Assembly (NCBI GenBank): GCA_910589025.1
Contig: CAJURM010000004.1
Coordinates: forward strand, 130,902 to 194,901
Source of the DNA: an uncultured Odoribacter sp.
Lineage (GTDB): Bacteria > Bacteroidota > Bacteroidia > Bacteroidales > Marinifilaceae
Direction of reading: 5' to 3'
DNA: 64,000 nt
Below the pieces are notes generated by a model. It was not told the DNA's origin. It did not search any database and worked only from the letters and a program-made list of their open reading frames with translations. Below are positions 56,494 through 64,000 of the stretch, piece by piece. Both the position numbers and the translations under genes were made by a program. The stretch's first letter is position 1, and every line of letters starts with the position of its first letter.

Positions 56494-58164
56494 ATGAAAC
56501 GTACTTTTTTAATGAGCATGTTTGCTGTTTTAGTGCTGTGGGTATTCACAGGATGTCATTCCATGAAGAAATTGCAGCACGAGGTGATTGAAACAGCTGT
56601 TGTCGGACAAGTAACGCCTTCTCAGTTAGAGGCGGTGAACGGAAAGATACACTTTGACTATGTGGTAAAGTTTGCTCCGAAACAGTTTGATAAGAAAATG
56701 GTGTTGAAAATTACCCCCCGGATGCAGTATGGCAATAAAGTAGAAAAACTGGCTCCGCTCTATTTGCAGGGAGAAAAAGTAAGACACTCCGACTATCAGG
56801 TGGTGGCCTATAAGTCGGCAACGACGGTTACCCGGAAAATGACAATGAATTTTAAAGAAGGCATGCAAAACGGGGTACTGTGGGCGGACATTGAAGCTGT
56901 TCGGGGTAATAAATCGTTCTCTTTGGCACCGGTTATTTTGAATAAGAACGGAGTGAAGGTATGGCAGAATTACACCATCCGTATGGATGGTATCACCTAT
57001 ATGCCAGTGATGACTGAAACTTTTATAGAGGATATTCCTGCATCCCGAGTAGGTGTTGTCAGCGGTTACGTTTTATTTCCTGTATCCCAGTCAAAGATTA
57101 CGGATGCCCAGCAGCATTCGATTGTCATGAGTCGTGCCGCCGAAGCGATGAAAAAAGTATTGGGAAATAAAGAAGCCACGGTAACCAATATGTTATTGTA
57201 TGCCTCCAGTTCTCCAGGCGGTATGGAGAGAAGGAATAAGAATTTGACAGCCAGTCGTTTCAAAGTAGCGAAAGCATTTTTTGAAAAAGACCTGGGAATT
57301 GCAGGTTTGCCTATTGCTAACAATACTAAATTTGTAATCCCGCAGATGGTGAATGAAAACTGGGAGGGATTGTATTTGTTGTTGAACGATTCCGACATCC
57401 CGAATAAGGCACAAATTATCTCTGAACTAAAAAGTGTTGCTAATAACACAAAACGGGAAGCCGTATTGGAATCCTATATAAAGAGAATACCGGAATTGGA
57501 AAATGAAATACTTCCTTTGTTGAGACGGGCTGACTTCTTTGTGTTCTATACGACCCCGGAAATGATACAGCAGGAGACGCAGGTCGTCTATTACATGCCT
57601 CAGACGAACGACAAAACGCCGGCTGTCGGGACACAATGGAATTGGCAATTATTAAATGACCTTGCCGTGGTTGCAATCCAGAACAAAGAGTATGCAAAAG
57701 CGCAGAAACTGCTGGAAGCCGCCATTGTGCTGAAACAGGACCCAGCCTTGATGAATAACTTGGGAATTGCCTATGCTCAGCAGGGAAATGTGACGAAAGC
57801 CCGGGAAATGCTTGATAAAGCCCAGGTGAGAAAAGAAGCCAAGTTCAATATGGGATTGATTCTGATGCAACAGGGAGATTATGCGAAAGCCGTGAATTAT
57901 CTGAAAGGAATGCCGAGCGTCTATCTGGCTTATTCGCAACTGAAAGCGGGAGATAACCGAGCCGCTATGGATACGTTTAAGCAATTGAAGCTGAAGAATG
58001 CGACGGAGTATTATCTGATGGCAGTTGCCGCCGCCCGGGTGAAAGATACTTCCGCAATGGAACAGGCTTTACAAAAAGCCTTTCAGATGAATCCCGGCTT
58101 GAAAAAGCAGGCTGCGACCGATGTCGAATTTCGTGACTACACCACCGTTCCGGTGTTCGGATGA
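56494..58164 (+). CDS. Lipoprotein with OmpA-like region and C-terminal TPR repeats
   Basis: Protein of 556 aa with a lipoprotein signal (VLVLWVFTGC, Cys21). Residues 40-190 are beta-rich (GKIHFDYVVKFAPKQFDKKM). Residues 195-330 may be an OmpA-like peptidoglycan-binding module (VSQSKITDAQQHSIVMSRAA, then NLTASRFKVAKAFFEKDLG), and from about 385 on there are tetratricopeptide repeats (WQLLNDLAVVAIQNKEYAKA, LGIAYAQQGNVTKAREML). Probably a periplasmic scaffold linking outer membrane and cell wall; the exact role is unknown. Monocistronic, with a strong terminator. Confidence 0.83.
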   Translation: MKRTFLMSMFAVLVLWVFTGCHSMKKLQHEVIETAVVGQVTPSQLEAVNGKIHFDYVVKFAPKQFDKKMVLKITPRMQYGNKVEKLAPLYLQGEKVRHSDYQVVAYKSATTVTRKMTMNFKEGMQNGVLWADIEAVRGNKSFSLAPVILNKNGVKVWQNYTIRMDGITYMPVMTETFIEDIPASRVGVVSGYVLFPVSQSKITDAQQHSIVMSRAAEAMKKVLGNKEATVTNMLLYASSSPGGMERRNKNLTASRFKVAKAFFEKDLGIAGLPIANNTKFVIPQMVNENWEGLYLLLNDSDIPNKAQIISELKSVANNTKREAVLESYIKRIPELENEILPLLRRADFFVFYTTPEMIQQETQVVYYMPQTNDKTPAVGTQWNWQLLNDLAVVAIQNKEYAKAQKLLEAAIVLKQDPALMNNLGIAYAQQGNVTKAREMLDKAQVRKEAKFNMGLILMQQGDYAKAVNYLKGMPSVYLAYSQLKAGDNRAAMDTFKQLKLKNATEYYLMAVAAARVKDTSAMEQALQKAFQMNPGLKKQAATDVEFRDYTTVPVFG

Positions 58165-58172
58165 TAAAAGAA

Positions 58173-58197
58173 AAACCCGCTGAGAAGCGGGTTTTTT
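58173..58197. terminator. Bidirectional terminator after TPR lipoprotein gene
   Basis: AAACCCGCT-GAGA-AGCGGGTTTTTT, nine bases after the stop codon. The A-run before it could also end the minus-strand remnant at 58220. Confidence 0.88.
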
Positions 58198-58219
58198 GTT
58201 ACCAAAGTATTTAGGCGGA

Positions 58220-58504
58220 TCAGTTTTTCTTCTTTCTCTCGGGTTTTCCGGGAAGCAAGTGTGTGATAATGATATTCAGCTGGTCGATAAATTCACTGTA
58301 AAGAGCTTTGCCATTAACGAGAATCAAGGCGCTCACTCTTGTGCACAGGGTGGGGAAGGCCTCGTTGGCAATGATGTGTTTCTCTTTCACAATACTGATT
58401 TCATGTCCGGTGGTAGCGGCAGTACGGGCTGCATCGGTGGCGCAGAAAGCGTCGTAACATTTGTGTATCTTTGCTACCAACAATGTTGATTCTGGGGAGG
58501 GGAT
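58220..58504 (-). pseudogene. Minus-strand gene remnant of unknown family
   Basis: A minus-strand frame of about 95 codons ending KPERKKKN, stopping just before a bidirectional terminator as a real gene would. Upstream it runs into a stop codon (58505-58507) with no ATG; the only start-like codon is TTG at 58483. The content (ALILVNGKALYSEFIDQLNIIITHLL) looks like the C-terminal end of a larger protein. I read it as a decayed fragment; a small TTG-initiated gene is the alternative. Confidence 0.4.
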
Positions 58505-58623
58505 TCAGGTAAACACGTTATAAATATATTAAAATTTTAAATTTTAAATTTTAATTGACTTATTTTTAATGTTTTTCTATATTTATTGCTGTTTAGATAG
58601 TTCCAACGGATAAATGTGTGCTT

Positions 58624-59100
58624 ATGAAACGTAAAGTAAGGTTAAGTATTTTTTCTTCGATTATTACTGTGGGGTGTTTTGCGGTATTTATCGCGATTTT
58701 TGTGGTGGTCCCGCAAGGGTGGTTTTTTTGCTTCTACGGAATTGTTGTTGTCGGGATTTCTTTGTTGGGTTTGTATTACAGCCCGATGAGTGTGCGGGTG
58801 ACAGATACGGCAATAGAGGTGGTGCGTAGCTTGCAGATAAAGGAATTCCTTTTTGCTGATGTGAAGGAAGTGCGACTTTATTCTCCGACGATTGGGGTGT
58901 TCCGGATATGTGGTAGCGGCGGTTTTATGGGGTATTGGGAATGGTTTTGGGAAAGGGAACTCGGGAGGTATTTTGCTTATTACGGCAAGGCTTCCGATTG
59001 CTTTTTGGTGGTATTGAAAGACGGACGGAAATACTTGCTTGGTTGCCAGAATGCCCCCGAAATGGTGGAGGCTATCTGCGGGAGGATGCAAGCGGTATGA
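58624..59100 (+). CDS. Small membrane protein with bacterial PH-like domain
   Basis: Protein of 158 aa with two adjacent N-terminal membrane helices (about 8-28 and 33-50) and a cytoplasmic domain of about 100 residues (YYSPMSVRVTDTAIEVVRSL, then EFLFADVKEVRLYSPT and FLVVLKDGRKYLLGC) that fits a bacterial PH fold. Such proteins are membrane-linked sensors or scaffolds with no known partner. The ATG at 58624 begins a typical MKRKVRLSIF membrane start. It converges on ruvC with 13 bp between the stop codons. Confidence 0.75.
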   Translation: MKRKVRLSIFSSIITVGCFAVFIAIFVVVPQGWFFCFYGIVVVGISLLGLYYSPMSVRVTDTAIEVVRSLQIKEFLFADVKEVRLYSPTIGVFRICGSGGFMGYWEWFWERELGRYFAYYGKASDCFLVVLKDGRKYLLGCQNAPEMVEAICGRMQAV

Positions 59101-59113
59101 CTGGTAGTTGTTT

Positions 59114-59668
59114 TTATTTCACCTTGTCCGGATTCTGTTTGATATAGTCGCTCCAATCCTTGCAGCGGGGACTGCCACTGGTGGGAAGGCCGCCTTGTAG
59201 GTGGTGGCAGTAGGCAATGGCAATCGCGTCGGTTTCGTCCAATGCATCGGAGGTTGTGTTGATTTCCATAAACTTACCGAGGAGCAGGGCGATTTGCTCT
59301 TTAGAGGCGGTTCCGCTTCCGGTGACGCTCATTTTTATTTTTTTGGGTGCATACTCAAAAATCGGAATATCCCGTTGCAGGGCGGCGGCAATGGCTACGC
59401 CCTGGGCTCGTCCCAATTTCAGCATAGATTGCACATTCTTGCCGAAAAATTGGGCTTCAATCGCGAGTTCATCCGGGTGATAACTGTCAATGACCTGGAG
59501 GGTACGTCTGAAAATGCGTTGCAACTTAATATAGGGGTCGGTGACTTTGTCAATGTCCAACACTCCGGAAACAACCAGTTGGGGTTTTTTCGTTTTCCCG
59601 AGGGTGCGGATGATGGCATACCCCATAAAATTGGTCCCGGGGTCTATTCCCATAATTAATTTTTCCAT
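59114..59668 (-). CDS. ruvC: Crossover junction endodeoxyribonuclease RuvC
   Basis: Resolves Holliday junctions with RuvA and RuvB. The 184-aa protein begins LIMGIDPGTNFMGYAIIRT (first Asp), has LAIEAQFFGKNVQSMLKLGRAQG (catalytic Glu), SVTGSGTASKEQI and the final DETDAIAIAYCH pair of Asp. Usual length. Last gene of the serS-TPR-DUF4286-ruvC group, nine bp after the DUF4286 gene. Confidence 0.97.
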   Translation of the reverse strand: MEKLIMGIDPGTNFMGYAIIRTLGKTKKPQLVVSGVLDIDKVTDPYIKLQRIFRRTLQVIDSYHPDELAIEAQFFGKNVQSMLKLGRAQGVAIAAALQRDIPIFEYAPKKIKMSVTGSGTASKEQIALLLGKFMEINTTSDALDETDAIAIAYCHHLQGGLPTSGSPRCKDWSDYIKQNPDKVK

Positions 59669-59677
59669 AGTTCAGTC

Positions 59678-59980
59678 TCAGATTTCTGTCAGTATGCTGC
59701 TGAAACAAAGATAGTGGTCTTTATAACGGGAAAGGAGTGTTTCTTCCGCAGCGCTTAAATGCTGGTTCAGAAAATGGTTTAAAGCCTGTTCAGAAGGGAA
59801 AACAAGTTGCAGGGAATAAGTCTTCCCTTCGGGCTGGTCAATAGATACTTTAGTGAAAATCATATCTGTCGGCAGCCCGGAAGAAGAAACGGAAGAGAGG
59901 TAATGTTCCTGCATGTAAGCGACCCATTCCCGTTCGCTTCTCTCTTCTACAATGAACGTCGTATTGTAAATGTGCCGCAT
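59678..59980 (-). CDS. DUF4286-family protein
   Basis: Small protein of 100 aa starting MRHIYNTTFIVEERSEREWV, with YSLQLVFPSEQALNHFLNQH and a C-terminal YKDHYLCFSSILTEI. I assign it to DUF4286, a ferredoxin-like-fold family found in this position in Bacteroidetes genomes. It starts four bases after the TPR gene stop, so it is translated with it. Function unknown. Confidence 0.85.
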   Translation of the reverse strand: MRHIYNTTFIVEERSEREWVAYMQEHYLSSVSSSGLPTDMIFTKVSIDQPEGKTYSLQLVFPSEQALNHFLNQHLSAAEETLLSRYKDHYLCFSSILTEI

Positions 59981-59984
59981 GGGG

Positions 59985-61793
59985 TTACTTTTTCATCGTT
60001 TTTTCTAATTCCCGGTATATCTTCCCGGCTTCCACACTGTAAATACTGCCGGAATAATCGGAAACCAGCTCTTTATAAAGTTCAAGGGCTTGGTGGTGGT
60101 TCCGGGTACGTTTTTTTAAATCCGCCAGTTTGAAAATAGCTTCTGCCTGTATATAAGTCTCTGTTGAATTTTTTCGGAGTTCTTCTAACAACTGTTGGGC
60201 ATCTTCCAGGCAGTTTTGTGAAAGCAATATTTTTGCCTTGGCTAAAGAAGCGTAATCCGCTATGCTGGGTTTGCTATTCTGAATCAGACTGTCTAAAGCC
60301 ACAATGCTCTCCTTATACTTTCCCCGGTATGTCAGGTATTCCGTCTGTGCGGTTTTTTCCAGGTCTCTGTTGTCTCCGCCCTCTTCGTAGTTGGTATTAA
60401 TGAAATGGCTCATTTTGATGGCATCGTTAGATATGAGTTTGCTGGTAGAGCCTTTCAGGGCGTCAAACTGTGCTTTCGCCCACACGAGGTCCCCTTCATA
60501 GTAGGCCATCCAGGCCTTGTTCAGTTTGGCTTCATAACCGATGTCATTGTTCGGATTGGCTTTTTCGATCTGGGTATACAGAATCGTGGCTTCCCAGGGA
60601 TTTTCCATGAAAGCCAACACATCGGCACGTTTGGATTTCAGCGTATAGATGCTGTTGGGAGCCAGTCGCCGGATGTTTTCTCCTTTTTGCAGGATGACAT
60701 TGGCGCTATCGGGCATGTGGAGCTTGGTTGTATACAAGTCTGCCATTAATAAAATAATATCCACATTGCTGTTGATGTAGCCCGACTCCTTTAGATAATT
60801 TTGGCACTCTGCGGCTAACTTCTGATATTGTTCGGACGTACCCTTTGATGATTCATAAGTCGTATACCGGCATTGCAGGCTTTCTTTCCGGGCGATGTGA
60901 AAGAAATTGTTATTTTCCTTGCCTGCCTGCAACACTTGGTCGTAGGCTTGTAGGGCAATGGCATATTGTTTGCTCCGGGCAGCTTCCCGGGCTATATTCA
61001 GATATACATCCAGTTTGCCCGGTACTTTTCGGTTGAGCTCGACTCCGTGCTCGAATGCCTTAGCATAATCGCCTGTTTGCAAAGCGAACCAGATGGCGAG
61101 TTCATCAAACACCGGCGCATAATCCGGATTCCTGAGCAGGAGTTGCAATTGTTTTTTTATGATGGTATCTACATTGTTGTTTATGTCATAAGTCCGGGCA
61201 AAGCTGAGTTTTGAAGTAATAGTGTTCAGATTGCCCGGATTGTTTTCAAGAGCGGATACAAACTGCTCAAACATGGCTTGATAATTCCGTTCATACATGT
61301 AGTTTTCTCCCATTTCCAGCTTGTAAGCTTGAGGATTGTTGAGAAGTTCCCGGCCTTTTTCATAGGTTTTGGCTGCCCACTCGTATTCGCGGATGTTTCT
61401 GAATTTGTAAGCCAAATTCTGAATGTCGTTGTTGTTGGGACGTAATTTTTTAATGGCTTTGGTGAAGTATTCTTCTGCTTTCTTGATTTTGCCCTGTTGT
61501 TCATAAATGAACCCCAGATTGATGAGAAAATCCCGGTTATTGTCGTCTGTTTTCAGATACTTTTTAAGGGTACTTTCCGCTTCGTCATATCTTTTCCCGT
61601 TAATCAGGCAAATGACGTGGTAATCTAAGTAATAAGCCGCTTTCGAACGTTGATAGAGCTGTAAAAACAGTTCCGCTGCTTTATCATACTCCTTATTGGC
61701 ATAATACCTGTAAGCTAATTGCGAATCACTCTGTTGCTGAGCCGTTAACGCCGTAGATACGCAAATAAGGAATAAGATAAAGATAAACTTCAT
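59985..61793 (-). CDS. Exported TPR-repeat protein
   Basis: Protein of 602 aa from the ATG at 61793, which begins a clear signal peptide (KFIFILFLICVSTALTAQQ); an earlier in-frame ATG at 61877 overlaps serS. The rest is tetratricopeptide repeats (for example LAYRYYANKEYDKAAELFLQ, LINLGFIYEQQGKIKKAEEYFTKAI). Probably periplasmic; such proteins act as scaffolds. Second gene of the serS operon, with 17 bp to serS and four bases to DUF4286. Confidence 0.9.
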   Translation of the reverse strand: MKFIFILFLICVSTALTAQQQSDSQLAYRYYANKEYDKAAELFLQLYQRSKAAYYLDYHVICLINGKRYDEAESTLKKYLKTDDNNRDFLINLGFIYEQQGKIKKAEEYFTKAIKKLRPNNNDIQNLAYKFRNIREYEWAAKTYEKGRELLNNPQAYKLEMGENYMYERNYQAMFEQFVSALENNPGNLNTITSKLSFARTYDINNNVDTIIKKQLQLLLRNPDYAPVFDELAIWFALQTGDYAKAFEHGVELNRKVPGKLDVYLNIAREAARSKQYAIALQAYDQVLQAGKENNNFFHIARKESLQCRYTTYESSKGTSEQYQKLAAECQNYLKESGYINSNVDIILLMADLYTTKLHMPDSANVILQKGENIRRLAPNSIYTLKSKRADVLAFMENPWEATILYTQIEKANPNNDIGYEAKLNKAWMAYYEGDLVWAKAQFDALKGSTSKLISNDAIKMSHFINTNYEEGGDNRDLEKTAQTEYLTYRGKYKESIVALDSLIQNSKPSIADYASLAKAKILLSQNCLEDAQQLLEELRKNSTETYIQAEAIFKLADLKKRTRNHHQALELYKELVSDYSGSIYSVEAGKIYRELEKTMKK

Positions 61794-61810
61794 AGATAGC
61801 GGGTTAAATT

Positions 61811-63085
61811 TTATTTTATCAGGTCTGTTCCCATAAAGGCGTGCAGCACTTTCGGGAGTCGGATGCCTTCGGCACACTGGTTGTTTTCAAGCAATGACGC
61901 AACAATACGGGGCAGAGCAAGGGAACTCCCGTTCAGGGTGTGGACCATACGGTTTTTCTTTCCTTCTTTATCACGGAACCGCAATTTCAGACGGTTGGCC
62001 TGGAAATCTTCAAAGTTGGATACAGAGCTGACTTCCAACCATTTTTCCTGTGCTTTGGAATATACTTCAAAGTCGTAGGTCAAAGCGGAAGTAAAGCTGA
62101 TATCGCCGCCGCAAAGACGTACAATACGATAGGGTAATTCCAACTTGATTAACAATCCTTCCACATGTTTTACCATGCCTTCCAAGGCTTCGTAAGAAAC
62201 TTCGGGGCGGGTGATTTGTACGATTTCCACCTTGTCAAACTGGTGCAGGCGGTTCAGGCCGCGTACATCTTTTCCGTAAGAACCGGCTTCCCTCCGGAAA
62301 CATGCTGTGTAAGCCGTATTTTTTATGGGGAGCTGGTCTGCTTCCAGAATCATGTCGCGGTAAATATTGGTTACCGGAACTTCTGCTGTCGGAATCAGAT
62401 AGAGTTTGTCTTCATTTACGTAATACATCTGTCCGTCTTTGTCGGGCAACTGACCTGTCCCGTAACCGGAATCCGCATTAACCATTAACGGAGGCATCAT
62501 TTCTTGGTAACCGGCTTTGATATTTTCATCCAGGAAGAAGTTGATCAAGGCTCGCTGAAGCCGGGCACCTAAACCTTTGTATAAGGGAAAACCTGCTCCG
62601 GTAATTTTTACCCCCGTTTCAAAATCAATTAAATCGTATTTTTTTGCCAACTCCCAATGTGGAACATCGTTTTCGTGTTTTTCCGGGATATTATCGACGA
62701 TTTTGACAATCTCATTGTCTGCTTCCGATTTTCCCCGGGGAACGGAGTGATGAGGCATATTGGGCAAACGAAGCAAAACTTCATTAAGCTGGGTCGTCAA
62801 ATCATTCAATTGGGGTACAAGGGCGGAAATCGCCTCTTTTAATTCAGCGGTTTCACAACGCGCTTTTTCAGCTTCTTCCTTTTGGCCGTTTTTCATCAAA
62901 GCGCCGATTTCTTTGGCTATCCGGTTCATTTCCGCTTGCTTCGATTCCGATTCCTGCTGGAGTTTGCGACGTTGTTCGTCAAGGTATATGATTTTTTCAA
63001 CCGATTCCCTGGCGTCGAAATTTTTTACTGCCAGACGTTCGATAACGGTTTCTTTGTTCTCCTGGATAAATTTTAAATTTAACAT
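61811..63085 (-). CDS. serS: Seryl-tRNA synthetase
   Basis: Class II synthetase of 424 aa that charges tRNA-Ser. An N-terminal two-helix coiled coil (about 30-100, rich in Glu/Lys/Gln) grips the long variable arm; the core has PTAEVPVTNIYRDMI, FRREAGSYGKDVRGLNRLHQFDKVE (motif 2) and LNGSSLALPRIVASLLEN (motif 3). First gene of its operon, 104 bp downstream of rpmA with a terminator between. Confidence 0.98.
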   Translation of the reverse strand: MLNLKFIQENKETVIERLAVKNFDARESVEKIIYLDEQRRKLQQESESKQAEMNRIAKEIGALMKNGQKEEAEKARCETAELKEAISALVPQLNDLTTQLNEVLLRLPNMPHHSVPRGKSEADNEIVKIVDNIPEKHENDVPHWELAKKYDLIDFETGVKITGAGFPLYKGLGARLQRALINFFLDENIKAGYQEMMPPLMVNADSGYGTGQLPDKDGQMYYVNEDKLYLIPTAEVPVTNIYRDMILEADQLPIKNTAYTACFRREAGSYGKDVRGLNRLHQFDKVEIVQITRPEVSYEALEGMVKHVEGLLIKLELPYRIVRLCGGDISFTSALTYDFEVYSKAQEKWLEVSSVSNFEDFQANRLKLRFRDKEGKKNRMVHTLNGSSLALPRIVASLLENNQCAEGIRLPKVLHAFMGTDLIK

Positions 63086-63136
63086 GGTATGAATTGGTTT
63101 TAGCAGAACATTTTATTTTCGGGATGTAAATATATA

Positions 63137-63171
63137 AAAAACTCCTGTATTGTTGCAATACAGGAGTTTTT
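63137..63171 (-). terminator. Terminator of rplU-rpmA
   Basis: AAAAACTCCTGTATTG-TTG-CAATACAGGAGTTTTT, a perfect 16-bp stem after rpmA, before serS on the same strand. Confidence 0.92.
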
Positions 63172-63189
63172 ATATGTTGTCTGATGTTT

Positions 63190-63468
63190 TTATTCAGCAG
63201 CAGCCTGTGTTGCGGCAACCGGTTTAACAGAAACATACGATCTGTCGTTTTTCTTTCTGGCAAAAACAACTTCTCCGTCCACCAGCGCAAACAAGGTGTG
63301 ATCTTTTCCCATACCTACGTTTTCGCCCGGATTGTGTACGGTACCTCTCTGACGAACCAGAATATTACCGGCTTTGGCAAATTGTCCGCCCCAAATTTTT
63401 ACTCCTAATCGTTTACTTTCGGATTCGCGACCGTTCTTAGAACTTCCGACCCCTTTCTTATGTGCCAT
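63190..63468 (-). CDS. rpmA: Ribosomal protein bL27
   Basis: 92-aa large-subunit protein near the peptidyl-transferase centre. MAHKKGVGSSKNGRESESKR and IWGGQFAKAGNILVRQRG are diagnostic. The N-terminus reaches the mature form directly, without the cleaved leader seen in Firmicutes. Follows rplU by 31 bp. Confidence 0.98.
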   Translation of the reverse strand: MAHKKGVGSSKNGRESESKRLGVKIWGGQFAKAGNILVRQRGTVHNPGENVGMGKDHTLFALVDGEVVFARKKNDRSYVSVKPVAATQAAAE

Positions 63469-63499
63469 ATCGTGTTGATTTTAGAGGTTACAAAATAAA

Positions 63500-63811
63500 T
63501 TAAGCATTGATAGCTTCGATCTGGATTTGTGTCATGCTTTGGCGATGACCTCTTTTCCGTTCGTAAGTTTTTCTTCTTCTTTTCTTGAAGATAATCACTT
63601 TGTCGGCTTTTACGTGAGCCAGAACTTTTGCGGTAACTTTCGCGCCTTCTACTTTCGGCGTACCGATTTTCACACTTCCGTCGTTATCCACCAGAAGTAC
63701 GTTTTCAAATTCAACCTGAGCGCCTTCTTCTGCGTCCAGACGATGGACATACACTTTATAGTCTTTTTCAACTTTAAACTGCTGTCCTGCGATTTCAACA
63801 ATTGCGTACAT
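63500..63811 (-). CDS. rplU: Ribosomal protein bL21
   Basis: 103-aa large-subunit protein: MYAIVEIAGQQFKVEKDYKV, VEFENVLLVDNDGSVKIG and FKKRRRKTYERKRGHRQ. First gene of the rplU-rpmA pair. Its leader of about 80 nt holds a G/C-rich symmetrical stretch (63841-63870 region, with AGACTGAGTCT), which may be an autoregulatory RNA structure. Confidence 0.98.
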   Translation of the reverse strand: MYAIVEIAGQQFKVEKDYKVYVHRLDAEEGAQVEFENVLLVDNDGSVKIGTPKVEGAKVTAKVLAHVKADKVIIFKKRRRKTYERKRGHRQSMTQIQIEAINA

Positions 63812-63892
63812 TGTAGATTGTTTATTAAGTTAATACCATGGGGTGAGACTGAGTCTGCTTACAATACCCCTGAGGATAAATTTTTCGTGGTG

Positions 63893-63900
63893 CAAAGGTA
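63893..63900 (-). promoter_or_regulatory. Promoter -7 box for rplU-rpmA
   Basis: Minus-strand TACCTTTG, about 82 bp before the rplU start. I see no clear -33 match. Confidence 0.6.
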
Positions 63901-64000
63901 AGAGAAAAAATGAAAAGTAAAAATATATCATAGAAAAATGTGATGATTGCAGAGTCAACAAGCCAGTGCAATTTTATAATAAAAGCTTGAAGAATCTTTC

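Overview
The window is bacterial chromosome from the order Bacteroidales. Evidence for this: promoters of the Bacteroidetes type (TAnnTTTG, with TTTG about 19 bp upstream) ahead of many genes, a fused GldF/GldG protein, lipoproteins with an acidic stretch after the lipobox cysteine, a GlsA/GlsB glycine-lipid pair, and a host-glycan fucose cluster. Odoribacteraceae is my best guess at family level from overall protein character, but I cannot verify it without a search.

Layout. 1-17.8 kb is housekeeping and envelope chromosome: the end of a diadenylate cyclase gene, an SDR epimerase, purC, phoH, mazG, dnaN, a DEDDh exonuclease, gldFG, a complete RND efflux operon (adaptor, pump, TolC), and a pair consisting of a YbjN-like protein and a cytoplasmic HtrA-like protease. 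17.95-31.4 kb is an integrated accessory element of about 13.4 kb lying between two copies of a tRNA-Arg(UCU) gene. It carries a tyrosine integrase at its right end, a winged-helix Rep-like protein, a ParB-like protein, a RadC-type JAB protein, a DUF3871 protein, a DUF4160/DUF2442 pair, a membrane-anchored J-domain protein, a repeat-rich LRR lipoprotein and several unrecognised genes. No relaxase, conjugation or phage structural gene is visible. Its non-coding DNA is unusually rich in inverted repeats.

31.6-46 kb: a copper-type P1B ATPase, a GH109-like enzyme, the fucose pathway fucI-fucA-fucK-fucP with a GH95 alpha-L-fucosidase, and an FtsX-like ABC permease. Together the glycoside hydrolases and fucose genes could take fucose from blood-group or mucin glycans through isomerisation, phosphorylation and aldol cleavage. 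46-64 kb: folC, rex, the thrS-infC-rpmI-rplT translation operon, dapB-lepB, the glsA-glsB acyltransferase pair, a TPR lipoprotein, a serS-TPR-DUF4286-ruvC operon, and rplU-rpmA.

The most unusual object is the left tRNA-Arg copy. It is full length but carries exactly 31 extra bases in the D-loop, which fold into a 12-position hairpin with one mismatch. The intact right copy has a good promoter and the left one has none that I can see, so the left copy appears to be carried by the element as part of its attachment site. Other points worth attention are a family of 40-60 bp palindromic intergenic repeats and a nested inverted-repeat locus (20979-21235), both inside the element, an apparent AUA start codon for infC behind a strong Shine-Dalgarno sequence, and the YbjN/protease pair.
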